NCBI GenBank assembly: GCA_937925595.1
Contig: CALALQ010000253.1
Coordinates: 1 to 55,276 of the forward strand
Direction: 5' to 3'
Origin: an uncultured Demequina sp.
GTDB lineage: Bacteria; Actinomycetota; Actinomycetes; Actinomycetales; Demequinaceae
Length of the DNA: 55,276 nt
The position numbers and the translations under genes are program-made. The notes under the pieces were generated by a model, which saw only the letters and a program-made list of their open reading frames with translations, was not told where the DNA came from and made no database searches. Positions 17,701 through 25,283 of the stretch are shown here, one piece after another; the first letter of the stretch is position 1, and every line of letters begins with the position of its first letter.

Positions 17701-20472
17701 ATCGTCAGTGCCAAGATCGACGGGACGGCCTTCGAAGGCGACACCGTGGATGTGTCCAAGCTCAGCCTGGGGACGCACACGATCACCGTCGAAGCCCGCG
17801 ACATCGCCGGAAACCGCACCACCAAGACCGAGACGTTCGAGGTCACGACGTCGATCGGCGACGTTTCCGCACTGATCGATCGGTTCGCCTCCGACGGACG
17901 GATCCTGGCCGACGCGGCAGCCGCTCTGCGCACGCTGGCGACCCGCGCCGGCGAGTCGACCGGTGATGCGCGCCTCACGGCGCTCAACGAGCTGCTGGCG
18001 GCCGCACGTGCCCTCGCCGACACGGACGCTCGCACCGTGCTGGTCCGCGACGTCGGACAGCTGCTCGGCGAGTTCGACACGACGCCACCGACCGTGACCG
18101 CCGCGCTCACGCCTACACCGACAGGCAACAACAACTGGTACGTGGGTCCGGTGACCTTGAACCTGACCGCGACCGACGCGGGTGCCATCGCCGCGCGTGA
18201 GTACTCGCTCGACGGCGGCACCACCTGGCTGCAGACCAACGACGCCGGCACGGCGACGATCACGCAGGAAGGCGCGACGACCGTCCAGTTCCGTGCGCGC
18301 GACACGGGCGGCAACGTCTCGCAGCTCGGCAACATCGTGGTCCAAATCGACACGCGGCCGGCCGAAGTCGAGTTCAACGACCTCGTGGACGGCCGGATCG
18401 GCAACTCGAAGATCCTGACCCCCACGGCAACGGATCCGCAGCCCGGGTCCGGGGACGGGAGCCGAGACGGGCTCAACAACCCAGGCGTGCTCAAGCTCGT
18501 CCTCGACGGGACCGAGATCCCCCGCCACCCGGTCGACCTGTCCACGCTCTCGCTCGGGACGCATCGTCTCCGCGTCACGGTCAACGACGTCGCGGGCAAC
18601 GCGGCGGCCTACACCCTGACCTTCGTCGTCACGACGTCGTTCGCGGACTTCGAGACGATCCTCGAACGCCATGTCGAGGCGGGAGCGGTTACCCAGGCCA
18701 CGGCGGCGGACCTCGAGGACTACCTCGAGATCGCCAAGCGGGCCGCCGACCAGGGCCGCCCGGCTTCCGCCGCGCGCTACCTGCGGCAGCTCGCCGGCGT
18801 GGTGCGCAGCGACGTCCAGGACCGAACGGTGCGAGCCGCTCTCGTCCGTGACGCCGAGGCACTCGCGACCCAGGTCGTCGACGGCCTGCCGTCCAACGCC
18901 GGCACCGGTGTCACCTCTGCGCCCGTCGAACGGCCGCAGGCACGACCGGTCGTGAACCCGGTCCGTCAGGAGGCCGATCCGAACGCGGCGTACAAGGTGC
19001 TCGTGTTCACGCGCACCAGCGGTTTCCGCCACAACTCGATCCCGGACGGGATCGTGGCTGTCCAGCGCCTCGGGCGCGAGCACGGATTCAACGTGGACGT
19101 GTACGACCCGGCGTTGCCGGCGGTGTCGTTGCCGAGCACGCCGTTCACGACGGCGGAGAACCTCGCGCAGTACCGCGCCGTGGTGTTCCTGAACACGGGC
19201 GGATCGATCATGAACGACGCGGAGCGCGCAGCGCTCCAGGGCTACATCCGCGCCGGCGGTGGGTACGCCGGCGTGCACGCGGCCGGCGACACGCTCAAGG
19301 ACTGGGAGTGGTACGGGAAGATGGTCGGTGCCGTCTTCTCCAACCATCCGCAGGGTCCGCTCAGCACCAACCCCCCGTGTGAGCCGTGCTTCCCGGGCGT
19401 GACGGTCACCGAGGACCACACGCACCCGGCCACCGAGCACCTCAAGACCCGGTGGAACGTCCATGACGAGTTCCACAACTACCGGTCGAGCGCCCGCGCC
19501 GGCGCGCACGTCCTGATGAACCTCGACGAGAGCACCTACCGCACCGACCTCAACATGCTCACCAACACCCGTTGGGGCAACGGCTACCGAGGCCTGATGG
19601 GCGACCATCCGATCTCGTGGTGCCAGAACTTCGAGGGTGGCCGGGTCTGGTTCCAGGGCCTCGGGCACAACCGCGAGTTCTTCTACGACCAGGACTACCT
19701 CCGGATGCTGGTGCGAGGCATTCAAACGGCAGCCGGTGTTCTGCCGGCGAACTGCACCTCGCATCGCGAGGTGAACGAGCTCATCACGCTGCGCCTGTCC
19801 GACGGCACGCTCAGCGACGCGGTCGGATCGTCGCTTCGGAGCAGCTTGACCGCCGCTCAGACGAAGTACATGGCGAACGATCCGGTGGGGGCGATCGCCA
19901 CGCTGCAGGAGCTGCGGACCGCCGCCAACGCGGCCATTTCCGACCGCGAGAAGCGCCTCGCCTTCACGGCCAAGGTCAATGACCTGATCCAGTGGATGCG
20001 CGCCATCCGTTCCGGCGGCGGCGTGCCCGACGAGGCCGCGCCGCAGGAAGAAGAGGCCGGCAAGCCGAGTTCCGTCGCCGACAGTGCGGCAGAGCCGACG
20101 ACGACCGGCGCTCAGACGGTCGCTTCGAACGCCGCGGTCGCTGGCGCTGAGGCGCCGAAATCGCAGACCGCCGCAGCGCTGCGCAGCGTGCGCATCGTCC
20201 AGAAGGGCGATCGAGTGAGCCTGCGGATCAGCTCGAGCGGTGCCGGTCGGTTGACCGTCAAGGCCCGGCTCGAGGCACCAAACACCCGAGTGCGGTCGGT
20301 CGCGGTGAAGTCCAGCCGCGCCGCGTCGTCCGTGGTCCTGCCGTTCAAGCCCAAGGCGGTCCGCAACGCCCGTCGCGCGGGCAAGGCCCGAGTCGTTGCG
20401 ACCGTGACCCTCAGCTCGGGCGATCGCAAGTCGACCCGGACAGCGACGCTGCGCATCCCAGTCAGTCGCTGA
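14722..20472 (+). CDS. Secreted PQQ-type glucose/sorbosone dehydrogenase with PKD, carbohydrate-binding and ThuA-like domains
   Basis: This is a very large exported protein (1916 residues). A basic signal peptide (RRKRHARKLLMLSVLSVLAL, AxA site before QSD) leads into a GSDH/HHIP-type beta-propeller at about 30-540 (MAVLPDGRVLHTQRAGALRL, GSAHHAGDVAWDAQGNLF, MGVRNPYRMDID, DLEFGNDGSLYVLEYG). Next come a PKD domain (about 545-620), a CBM6-like module (about 735-850) and two Ig-like repeats, the second near 1125-1200. A ThuA-like domain follows at about 1425-1670 (YKVLVFTRTSGFRHNSIPDG, GGYAGVHAAGD), then helical linkers and an Arg-rich beta tail. It probably oxidises or cleaves sugars outside the cell. 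I chose GTG 14722 because GAGGAG lies 9 bp upstream. Confidence 0.88.
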   Translation: MELWFGRRVLRRKRHARKLLMLSVLSVLALAVTSATVAHAQSDPATDWANYEKVTLASGLTGEPIDMAVLPDGRVLHTQRAGALRLTDPATGVTEVVNQFNVYTAGEQGLLTVSLDPDFATNQWVYVYYSPRLETPGGNAPSTLPAGETDAYWEQWKGYDVLSRFKWTGSSLDMASEQQIIKIETNRGGSAHHAGDVAWDAQGNLFLSTGDNTGASAGNAQGYAPINDTLGSNPGFDVRRASGNTNDLRGKILRIKVAEDGSYTVPPGNLFPAGQYPEGKTRPEIYIMGVRNPYRMDIDKATNTLVWGDYAPDAGRDDARRGPMGLVEWNVSPASGAAHNSGWPYCIADNRPYNNWDFVNGVSREWFDCNAPKNTSRNNTGLVDLPPVVPADLWYGDRNCRTTAPEDCDNPLWPELTRWSDNIEQAPMAGPIYNFDAANPSATKLPAYWDGKAFFGEYSQDYLAAFTVTKPDGPVTKLEQFLPNSELGALEMPLWDGPMDLEFGNDGSLYVLEYGTRGLSRIDYSPGNKRPRAVIATDRRSGGTAPLTVEFDATGSSDPEQAALAYEWDFDGDGTWDATTAKASYTYQANGAFNARLQVTDAAGKSALQSVQITVGNTAPEINILTPVDGGFFEWGKAVIYNVEIFDPEDTGAVACNRVRYTISVGHGTHQHPFRQGQGCRVGAPVPPDGGHGETENIFMVLEVSYTDGGANGVPAATGTKRVVLNPKVLEGEHADTSSGVEFSDDVTASATRAVTSFDAGDWLGYDPVNFTNISSVVTRASGNGTLSLRWNSPTAQPFANIMVAPGLGWREVTSSLQNIVNPPSGTGKLYVTSTGGVTLDSLRFAGDGVADVTPPTAAGTLSPPTPDGENGWYKTAPTFNVVGTDNGSIYHREYSVDGGQSWQQPGYSDQYDTTCGQRCFNGVALPVQGDLTVLFRVFDTSLNVSNTGSLNVKIDRSPPTIALEGLTDGKIGDSGTIKIALSDIAPGSGGPSIVSAKIDGTAFEGDTVDVSKLSLGTHTITVEARDIAGNRTTKTETFEVTTSIGDVSALIDRFASDGRILADAAAALRTLATRAGESTGDARLTALNELLAAARALADTDARTVLVRDVGQLLGEFDTTPPTVTAALTPTPTGNNNWYVGPVTLNLTATDAGAIAAREYSLDGGTTWLQTNDAGTATITQEGATTVQFRARDTGGNVSQLGNIVVQIDTRPAEVEFNDLVDGRIGNSKILTPTATDPQPGSGDGSRDGLNNPGVLKLVLDGTEIPRHPVDLSTLSLGTHRLRVTVNDVAGNAAAYTLTFVVTTSFADFETILERHVEAGAVTQATAADLEDYLEIAKRAADQGRPASAARYLRQLAGVVRSDVQDRTVRAALVRDAEALATQVVDGLPSNAGTGVTSAPVERPQARPVVNPVRQEADPNAAYKVLVFTRTSGFRHNSIPDGIVAVQRLGREHGFNVDVYDPALPAVSLPSTPFTTAENLAQYRAVVFLNTGGSIMNDAERAALQGYIRAGGGYAGVHAAGDTLKDWEWYGKMVGAVFSNHPQGPLSTNPPCEPCFPGVTVTEDHTHPATEHLKTRWNVHDEFHNYRSSARAGAHVLMNLDESTYRTDLNMLTNTRWGNGYRGLMGDHPISWCQNFEGGRVWFQGLGHNREFFYDQDYLRMLVRGIQTAAGVLPANCTSHREVNELITLRLSDGTLSDAVGSSLRSSLTAAQTKYMANDPVGAIATLQELRTAANAAISDREKRLAFTAKVNDLIQWMRAIRSGGGVPDEAAPQEEEAGKPSSVADSAAEPTTTGAQTVASNAAVAGAEAPKSQTAAALRSVRIVQKGDRVSLRISSSGAGRLTVKARLEAPNTRVRSVAVKSSRAASSVVLPFKPKAVRNARRAGKARVVATVTLSSGDRKSTRTATLRIPVSR

Positions 20473-20628
20473 TCGCATCACGCCGGTCCTTGGCAGCTGT
20501 TGAGGGCCGGCGTGTCATGCACGGCGGTCGTCGGGCACGTGTCCCTTGGGACGCGTGTCGCGGCGGCCGCGGTGCATGGCTGCGAAGCGCACCGCGCCAT
20601 CGACTCAACACATCAAGGAGCTGCTGAA

Positions 20629-21486
20629 ATGACTCGTCCGCCGATCGGCGCCAACACCTGGATCTGGACGTCCCCCGTAACCGACGAACAACTGGTCGAG
20701 CTCGTGCCGCGACTGAGCCAGTGGGGGTTCGATCTGATCGAGCTGCCGATCGAGAACCTCACCGATTGGGACGCCGAACGCACGGCCGAGTTGCTCAAAG
20801 AGCATGAGCTCGGTGCGTCGATCTGCATCGCGATGGCACCGGGCCGCGAGCTGTGCGCCACCGACGCGGGCACGGTCGCCGCAACGCAGAAGTTCCTGCA
20901 GCGCAGCATCGACGCTGCGGCGACGGTCGGCTCGACCGTCATCGCTGGCCCGATTTACGCCTCGGTTGGCCGCACCTGGCGCATGTCCGGCCAGGAGCGG
21001 GCGGCGCTGTACGCCGACCTTCGTACGGCGTTGAAGCCAGTGTGCGAGTACGGCGCGGAGCGCGGAGTGCGTGTAGCTATCGAGCCGCTCGTTCGCTACG
21101 AGACCAGCGTCATCAACACGGTCGAGCAGGCCCTCGAGGTGCTCGACGGCCTCCCCGCTGAAGGCAGCGGCCTCTTGGTCGACAACTACCACGCCAACGT
21201 CGAAGAGCGGGACGTCGCCGGAGCGTTCCGGTTGGCGGGGGATCGCCTCGCTCACGTCCACCTTTGCGCGAACGATCGAGGGGCGCCGGGAGCCGACCAT
21301 TTCGACTGGCACGGCATCCGGGACGCACTCTCGGACATCGACTACGACGGCGCCGTGGTCATCGAGTCGTTCACCGCCGAGAACGAATCGATCGCCACCG
21401 CCGCGTCGGTCTGGCGGCAGCTTGCGAAGTCCCAGGACGCCATCGCAGTAGACGGAATCGCCCATCTCAAGGCGGTATTCGCGTGA
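20629..21486 (+). CDS. Sugar phosphate isomerase/epimerase (AP endonuclease 2-like TIM barrel)
   Basis: This 285-residue TIM-barrel protein starts at an ATG with AAGGAG 8 bp upstream. Metal-site strands of the psicose/tagatose 3-epimerase-like group are visible: GANTWIWTSPV, WGFDLIELPIENL, VAIEPLVRYETSVINT (Glu), LLVDNYHANVEE (Asp/His), HVHLCANDRGAPG (His) and GAVVIESFTAEN (Glu). It probably isomerises a keto-sugar produced from the substrate taken up by the ABC importer or oxidised by the secreted dehydrogenase. It overlaps the DeoR fragment by 4 bp. Confidence 0.88.
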   Translation: MTRPPIGANTWIWTSPVTDEQLVELVPRLSQWGFDLIELPIENLTDWDAERTAELLKEHELGASICIAMAPGRELCATDAGTVAATQKFLQRSIDAAATVGSTVIAGPIYASVGRTWRMSGQERAALYADLRTALKPVCEYGAERGVRVAIEPLVRYETSVINTVEQALEVLDGLPAEGSGLLVDNYHANVEERDVAGAFRLAGDRLAHVHLCANDRGAPGADHFDWHGIRDALSDIDYDGAVVIESFTAENESIATAASVWRQLAKSQDAIAVDGIAHLKAVFA

Positions 21487-21989
21487 GATCGACGAGACCT
21501 GAGCTACTCCGACCTGACCGAACTCTGCCGGTCGCGGCGAACCCCACGCCCTCGAAGGGGAGTGGCGGACACAGCGTTCAGCGCACAGTCAACGGCAGCA
21601 ATTGCTCACGACTTTCATCGGCATACGACGACTGGATCGTACGGCTCGCCGACCGCATAGGGTTCGGCGCGACGATCTTCATCGATGGCTCTCACGGTTC
21701 GCTGGCGCTGGCCAAGGCGCTCGCCGGCTCCCCCGCGCGCGAACTGACGATCGTGACGAACTCCCTCCGGATCACGGCCGAGGACCTCCGGTTGCCCGCG
21801 ACCGTCCTCGTGTGCCCCGGAAGGCTCAACCAGCGAACACGGGCAACGGAGGGCAGTCTTACGCTGGCCTTCTTGAAGCGTCAGCGGATCGACACAGCGT
21901 TCGTCCGCGGTTTCGACTCGATCGCCGTCGCGGTGCGTGCGATCGCCGAGCAGACCGTCGACCTAGGCGTGGGAAGACAGCACCGCTGA
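21483..21989 (+). pseudogene. DeoR-type sensor domain lacking its DNA-binding half
   Basis: The C-terminal 115 residues match the DeoR sugar-phosphate sensor: LADRIGFGATIFIDGSHGSL, LAGSPARELTIVTNSLRITAEDL, VLVCPGRLNQRTRATEGSLTLAFL, IDTAFVRGFDSIAV. DeoR proteins need an N-terminal winged HTH of about 55 residues. Here the preceding 50 residues (RSTRPELLRPDRTLPVAANP onward) show no HTH. It is either a 5'-truncated regulator or a stand-alone sensor. The GTG overlaps the upstream stop, so it could still be translated. A pseudogene is the more economical reading. Confidence 0.5.
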
Positions 21990-22388
21990 ACGCCGACCTC
22001 TCACCGGTTCGACGCTGATCGCGGTGAAACGCAGGCGCGCCGTGACGGGAGACCGGCCGTTCCGATGTCGAACGGTCGCGTAGCGCGCAGTTCGTCGCGT
22101 GGGCGGCCGGGGCGGGGCGGGGCGTGCGTGTCACTGTCTGCGACCGGACGAGCTGGTGCTGTGGCGCGATCAGCACGACGAGATCGTCTCAGGTCGCGGG
22201 TGCTTGCGCGTCGCGACCTTCGTCGGGCGTGAGCATGAGATGCAGGCGGCGCAACGCTGGTCTTGCGTTCGTCGCGAAGGACCTTATTTCGACCTCAATC
22301 GAAATACGCCCTTTTGTGGAAACTCGCGCTTTTGGCGTGGGCTGCTCGCCTGGTGTACGAGCCGGTCCGGCTTCGCCCCTGGGTGGGT
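21990..22388. other. Intergenic region with an inverted repeat at 22285-22306
   Basis: No convincing gene. It holds an AT-rich perfect palindrome, TATTTCGA and TCGAAATA separated by CCTCAA (22285-22306), followed by CGCCCTTTTG. This could be a weak terminator for the sugar genes or a regulator site. The region separates the cargo from the replication/integration core of the element. Confidence 0.4.
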
Positions 22389-23099
22389 TCAGGGTTCGAT
22401 GAGGTAGTCGACTTCGAGGCGGTCGGGTCGCGCGGTGACGCTGAGCCGGGAGATCGGTGTGGTGGTGGTGCGCGCGGTGCGGGCGAGTGTGAGGACGGGC
22501 GCGGTGGCGGGGATGTCGAGGCGGTCGGCCTCGTCGGCGGTTGGTAGGCGGGCGGTGATGCGTTCGTGGTAGCCGACGAGGCGTCGGCCGGAGACGCGTT
22601 CGAGTTCGTCGTCGTCGACGAACCCGGAGTCCAGGAGGAGGGTGCGTGCGGCGTCGTTGAAGGCGTCGAGCGGGTAGGTGGCGAGTCCGAGCGCCCACGG
22701 TTCGTGGGTGTGCGCTCCGCGCAGTGCGAAGGGGCAAACGATCACGACGTCTTCGGGGGCGATGTGGAAGGTGTCGGCGTCTTCGGTCGATGCCGGTCGT
22801 AGCGCGGTGTCGATGATTTCGACGTCCCAGGGTTCGTCGGTGAGGAGTCGGAAGCGGCTGAGCCAGGGGATGCGGGGGCCGAGGACGTCGTAGCCGCGGG
22901 GGTAGGCGGAGACGATCATGCCGTCGCGGGCGAGGCCGGCGAGGGCTTGGCGGATGACCGAGCGGGCGACCTGGAACTCGGTTGAGAGGTCGCGTTCGGC
23001 GGGGAGGCGGTCGCCGGGTTGGAGGTCGCCGCCGGCGATGCGGGCGGCGAGGGTGGTTCTGATGTTCTTGTGCAGTGGCTCGTGCATGGTCCTGACCAT
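22389..23099 (-). CDS. GntR/HutC family regulator of the integrative element (KorSA-like role)
   Basis: This 236-residue protein has an N-terminal GntR winged helix (IRTTLAARIAGGDLQPGDRLPAERDLSTEF, then ARSVIRQALAGLARDGMIVSAYPRGYDV) and a C-terminal UTRA sensor (EDVVIVCPFALRGAHTHEPWALGLATYPL, LVGYHERITARLPTADEADRLDIP). It is divergent from the RepSA-like gene, and two palindromes containing GGTC-N2-GACC flank its start, so autoregulation and repression of rep are likely, as with KorSA in pSAM2. That functional parallel is inference; the domains are clear. Confidence 0.88.
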   Translation of the reverse strand: MVRTMHEPLHKNIRTTLAARIAGGDLQPGDRLPAERDLSTEFQVARSVIRQALAGLARDGMIVSAYPRGYDVLGPRIPWLSRFRLLTDEPWDVEIIDTALRPASTEDADTFHIAPEDVVIVCPFALRGAHTHEPWALGLATYPLDAFNDAARTLLLDSGFVDDDELERVSGRRLVGYHERITARLPTADEADRLDIPATAPVLTLARTARTTTTPISRLSVTARPDRLEVDYLIEP

Positions 23100-23132
23100 C
23101 TGCTACGATACTGGATCATGTGGTCCGGACCA
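23086..23132. promoter_or_regulatory. Two GntR operator palindromes around the divergent rep promoter
   Basis: ATGGTCCTGACCAT (23086-23099) and TGGTCCGGACCA (23121-23132) are palindromes sharing GGTC-N2-GACC, with centres 34 bp apart. The first covers the start codon of the GntR gene, the second precedes the RepSA start. A TACGAT-like -10 lies between them. The arrangement suits a GntR dimer bound to each site repressing both directions. Confidence 0.65.
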
Positions 23133-23155
23133 TTATCGGTTCGCGGGGAGGCGTT

Positions 23156-24919
23156 GTGACGGCGCTCGGGCCCGAGCTGCTTCAAGGGTTGGTCGAGCGC
23201 GCCGGTCGGTCGGATCTCCCGGCTTTCGAGGCGCAGCTGCGCGGATCGGGGAACTGCGCGCGTCCGATCCGCTTGCGCGGGACGGTTACGGTCTGCGATG
23301 GGCACGGTCATCGGCGCGTGTGGACGACGGACACCGAGCCAGACGGTGTGCTGCGCAAGGCGTGCGGGAACCGGCGCGAGGCGGTGTGCGCGCCGTGCGC
23401 GGAGCGCTACCGCCAGGACGCCTACCACCTGATCGCCGCTGGGCTGCGGGGCGGCAAGGGCGTGCCGGACACGATCAGCGGGCACCCGGCCGTGTTCCTG
23501 ACGCTGACGGCACCGAGCTTCGGGGTCGTCCACACCCGCCCGCTCGGGCCGGACGGCCAGCCGCGACGGTGCCGGCCGCGCCGTGACGATCCGGTCTGCC
23601 CCCACGGCGTCCGGCTCTCCTGTGGCGTCATCCATGGCGAGGGCGATCCGTGCCTGGGTGAGCCGCTGTGCCCGCGCTGCTTTGACTACGCGGGCGCGGT
23701 GACGTGGAACAACACGCTCGGCGCGCTGTGGCGCTACACGACGATCTACGTCCCGCGCTGCATGGCCGAACGCGCGGGGATCACGCAGTCGGCGCTGCGC
23801 GAGCAGGTGCGCGTGGCGTACGCGAAGGTGGCGGAGTATCAGCGGCGCGGCCTGGTGCACTTGCACGTGCTCGCGCGGCTGGATCGCGCGATGCCCGACT
23901 ACCGCGCCGACGAGCTGCACGCGCCCGAGGGCCGCTTCGACGTCGAGCTGCTGGAACGATCGATCCGCGACGCCATCGAGACCGTCTCGGCACCGGTCGG
24001 CCGCGGACTCGGCCAGGCGCGCGTGCGCTGGGGCGATCAGGTCGACATGCGGCGACTGCAGACGGGCGAGCAGCGCGCGGAGATCGCGGGCTACCTGGCC
24101 AAGTACGCGACCAAGAGCACCGAGCAGGCCGGCGGACTGCTGCATCGCATCGCGCCCGACGAGGTCGAAACGGCTCCGGTGCGCGAGCACGTCCGCACGT
24201 TCATGCGCACCGCGTTCGAACTGGACACGACCGCCAAACAGCACGCGCCGCGCCCAGCACACGTCAAGCGGCCGACGGTGAACGTCGAGTCCGACTGGCA
24301 CCCGGCCGCGCTCGCGATCCGCCTGCAGGACGCGATGAGCACGCGCGAGCCGGTGCGCGTGCGCGAGCACGACAACACCGTCCATACCGGTCGCGTGGTG
24401 CGGCTGCTGGCCGCGGCCGAGCGTCGGGACACCACGCTCGTGGTCGAGCTCGACAGCGGCGCGCGCGTGCACCTGGCCGACGTCGCCTCGGTCGGCCCGG
24501 CCGAGCGCCCGGCACCCCGGCTTCAGCGCGACCGACGCGATCCGCGGCTGGCACGCTGCGCGCACGCGTTCGGCTATCGCGGGCACTGCCTGACCAAGAG
24601 CCGCCGGTACTCCACGACCTTCAAGGCGCTGCGCGAGGCCCGCGAGGCGTACGTGCACGAACAGCTCCTCGCCCGCTCGACTGACGCGACCCAGCGCGCG
24701 ATCGCGACGGCCGAGACGCGAACCGCGGCGTTCGAGTTCGCGGGTGTCGGGCACGTAACAGCTGCCGATGCGTTCCTGGCTGCTTCGGCGGCTGCGCGGG
24801 CGCGTGAGCAGCGGCGATTGGCGCGCGAGGCGGCGCGGGACGGGCTGATGGCAGGGCTGGCAGATGAGATCGCGGGGCGGTGTGGTGATGCGCGGGGAGG
24901 TGCCGATCGTGGACGGTGA
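23156..24919 (+). CDS. RepSA-like rolling-circle replication initiator
   Basis: This 587-residue protein belongs to the replication initiators of actinomycete integrative elements (pSAM2 RepSA type). Cys clusters sit near the N-terminus (CGNRREAVCAPCAERYRQDAY and CPRCFDYAG). The core (WRYTTIYVPRCMAERAGI, VRVAYAKVAEYQRRGLVHLH) contains the HUH-like HLHV metal motif, and a downstream segment has GYLAKYATKSTE. It would nick the excised circle and start rolling-circle replication. GTG 23156 is preferred because GGGGAGG lies just upstream. It overlaps the excisionase gene by 11 bp. Confidence 0.82.
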   Translation: MTALGPELLQGLVERAGRSDLPAFEAQLRGSGNCARPIRLRGTVTVCDGHGHRRVWTTDTEPDGVLRKACGNRREAVCAPCAERYRQDAYHLIAAGLRGGKGVPDTISGHPAVFLTLTAPSFGVVHTRPLGPDGQPRRCRPRRDDPVCPHGVRLSCGVIHGEGDPCLGEPLCPRCFDYAGAVTWNNTLGALWRYTTIYVPRCMAERAGITQSALREQVRVAYAKVAEYQRRGLVHLHVLARLDRAMPDYRADELHAPEGRFDVELLERSIRDAIETVSAPVGRGLGQARVRWGDQVDMRRLQTGEQRAEIAGYLAKYATKSTEQAGGLLHRIAPDEVETAPVREHVRTFMRTAFELDTTAKQHAPRPAHVKRPTVNVESDWHPAALAIRLQDAMSTREPVRVREHDNTVHTGRVVRLLAAAERRDTTLVVELDSGARVHLADVASVGPAERPAPRLQRDRRDPRLARCAHAFGYRGHCLTKSRRYSTTFKALREAREAYVHEQLLARSTDATQRAIATAETRTAAFEFAGVGHVTAADAFLAASAAARAREQRRLAREAARDGLMAGLADEIAGRCGDARGGADRGR

Positions 24920-25280
24920 GCAACTGCAGCTTCCGGGGGTGCACGGCGACGACATCGAGCGATTGGCGGCGCTGGTCGCCGCGGCGCTCGTCGAGCGCGA
25001 GGTAGCGGCGGCGAAGCTGTTGACGGTGCGCCAGGTGGCCGAGCTGCTGGGCGTTCCGTGTGACTTCGTGTACCGGCACAAGGCGGCTCTCGGGGCGATC
25101 CGGCTGCCTTCGGGCGGTCGCAACGGCCGGCTGCGGTTTGACCGGGACACGTTGGACGAGCGGCTGCGGGAAGGCGCGGTGGTCTCGCGGCAGCGGCCGG
25201 GCGGTCGTCGCCGACCGGCGCGGCGGCAGGTGGTGCCGTCGGGGGAGCTGCTGCCGGTGCGACCGCGGCAAGCGAGCTGA
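24909..25280 (+). CDS. Excisionase-like HTH protein
   Basis: This 123-residue protein has a MerR/excisionase-type winged helix: LLTVRQVAELLGVPCDFVYRHKAALGAIRLPSGGR, with the last segment as the wing, then LRFDRDTLDERL. The C-terminus is basic. It lies between rep and int, 3 bp from int, the standard position for Xis in such elements. GTG 24909 has GGGGAGG 8 bp upstream; an in-frame ATG at 24888 is the alternative. It likely bends att DNA and directs excision. Confidence 0.8.
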   Translation: MDGEQLQLPGVHGDDIERLAALVAAALVEREVAAAKLLTVRQVAELLGVPCDFVYRHKAALGAIRLPSGGRNGRLRFDRDTLDERLREGAVVSRQRPGGRRRPARRQVVPSGELLPVRPRQAS

Positions 25281-25283
25281 CCC

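Noticed and set aside
17686..20481. A 931-residue frame on the minus strand opposite the large dehydrogenase, and a similar 741-residue frame at 10581-12806.
   Set aside because: Both are antisense shadows of clear genes in high-GC DNA; their translations are Arg/Val-rich with no domain.
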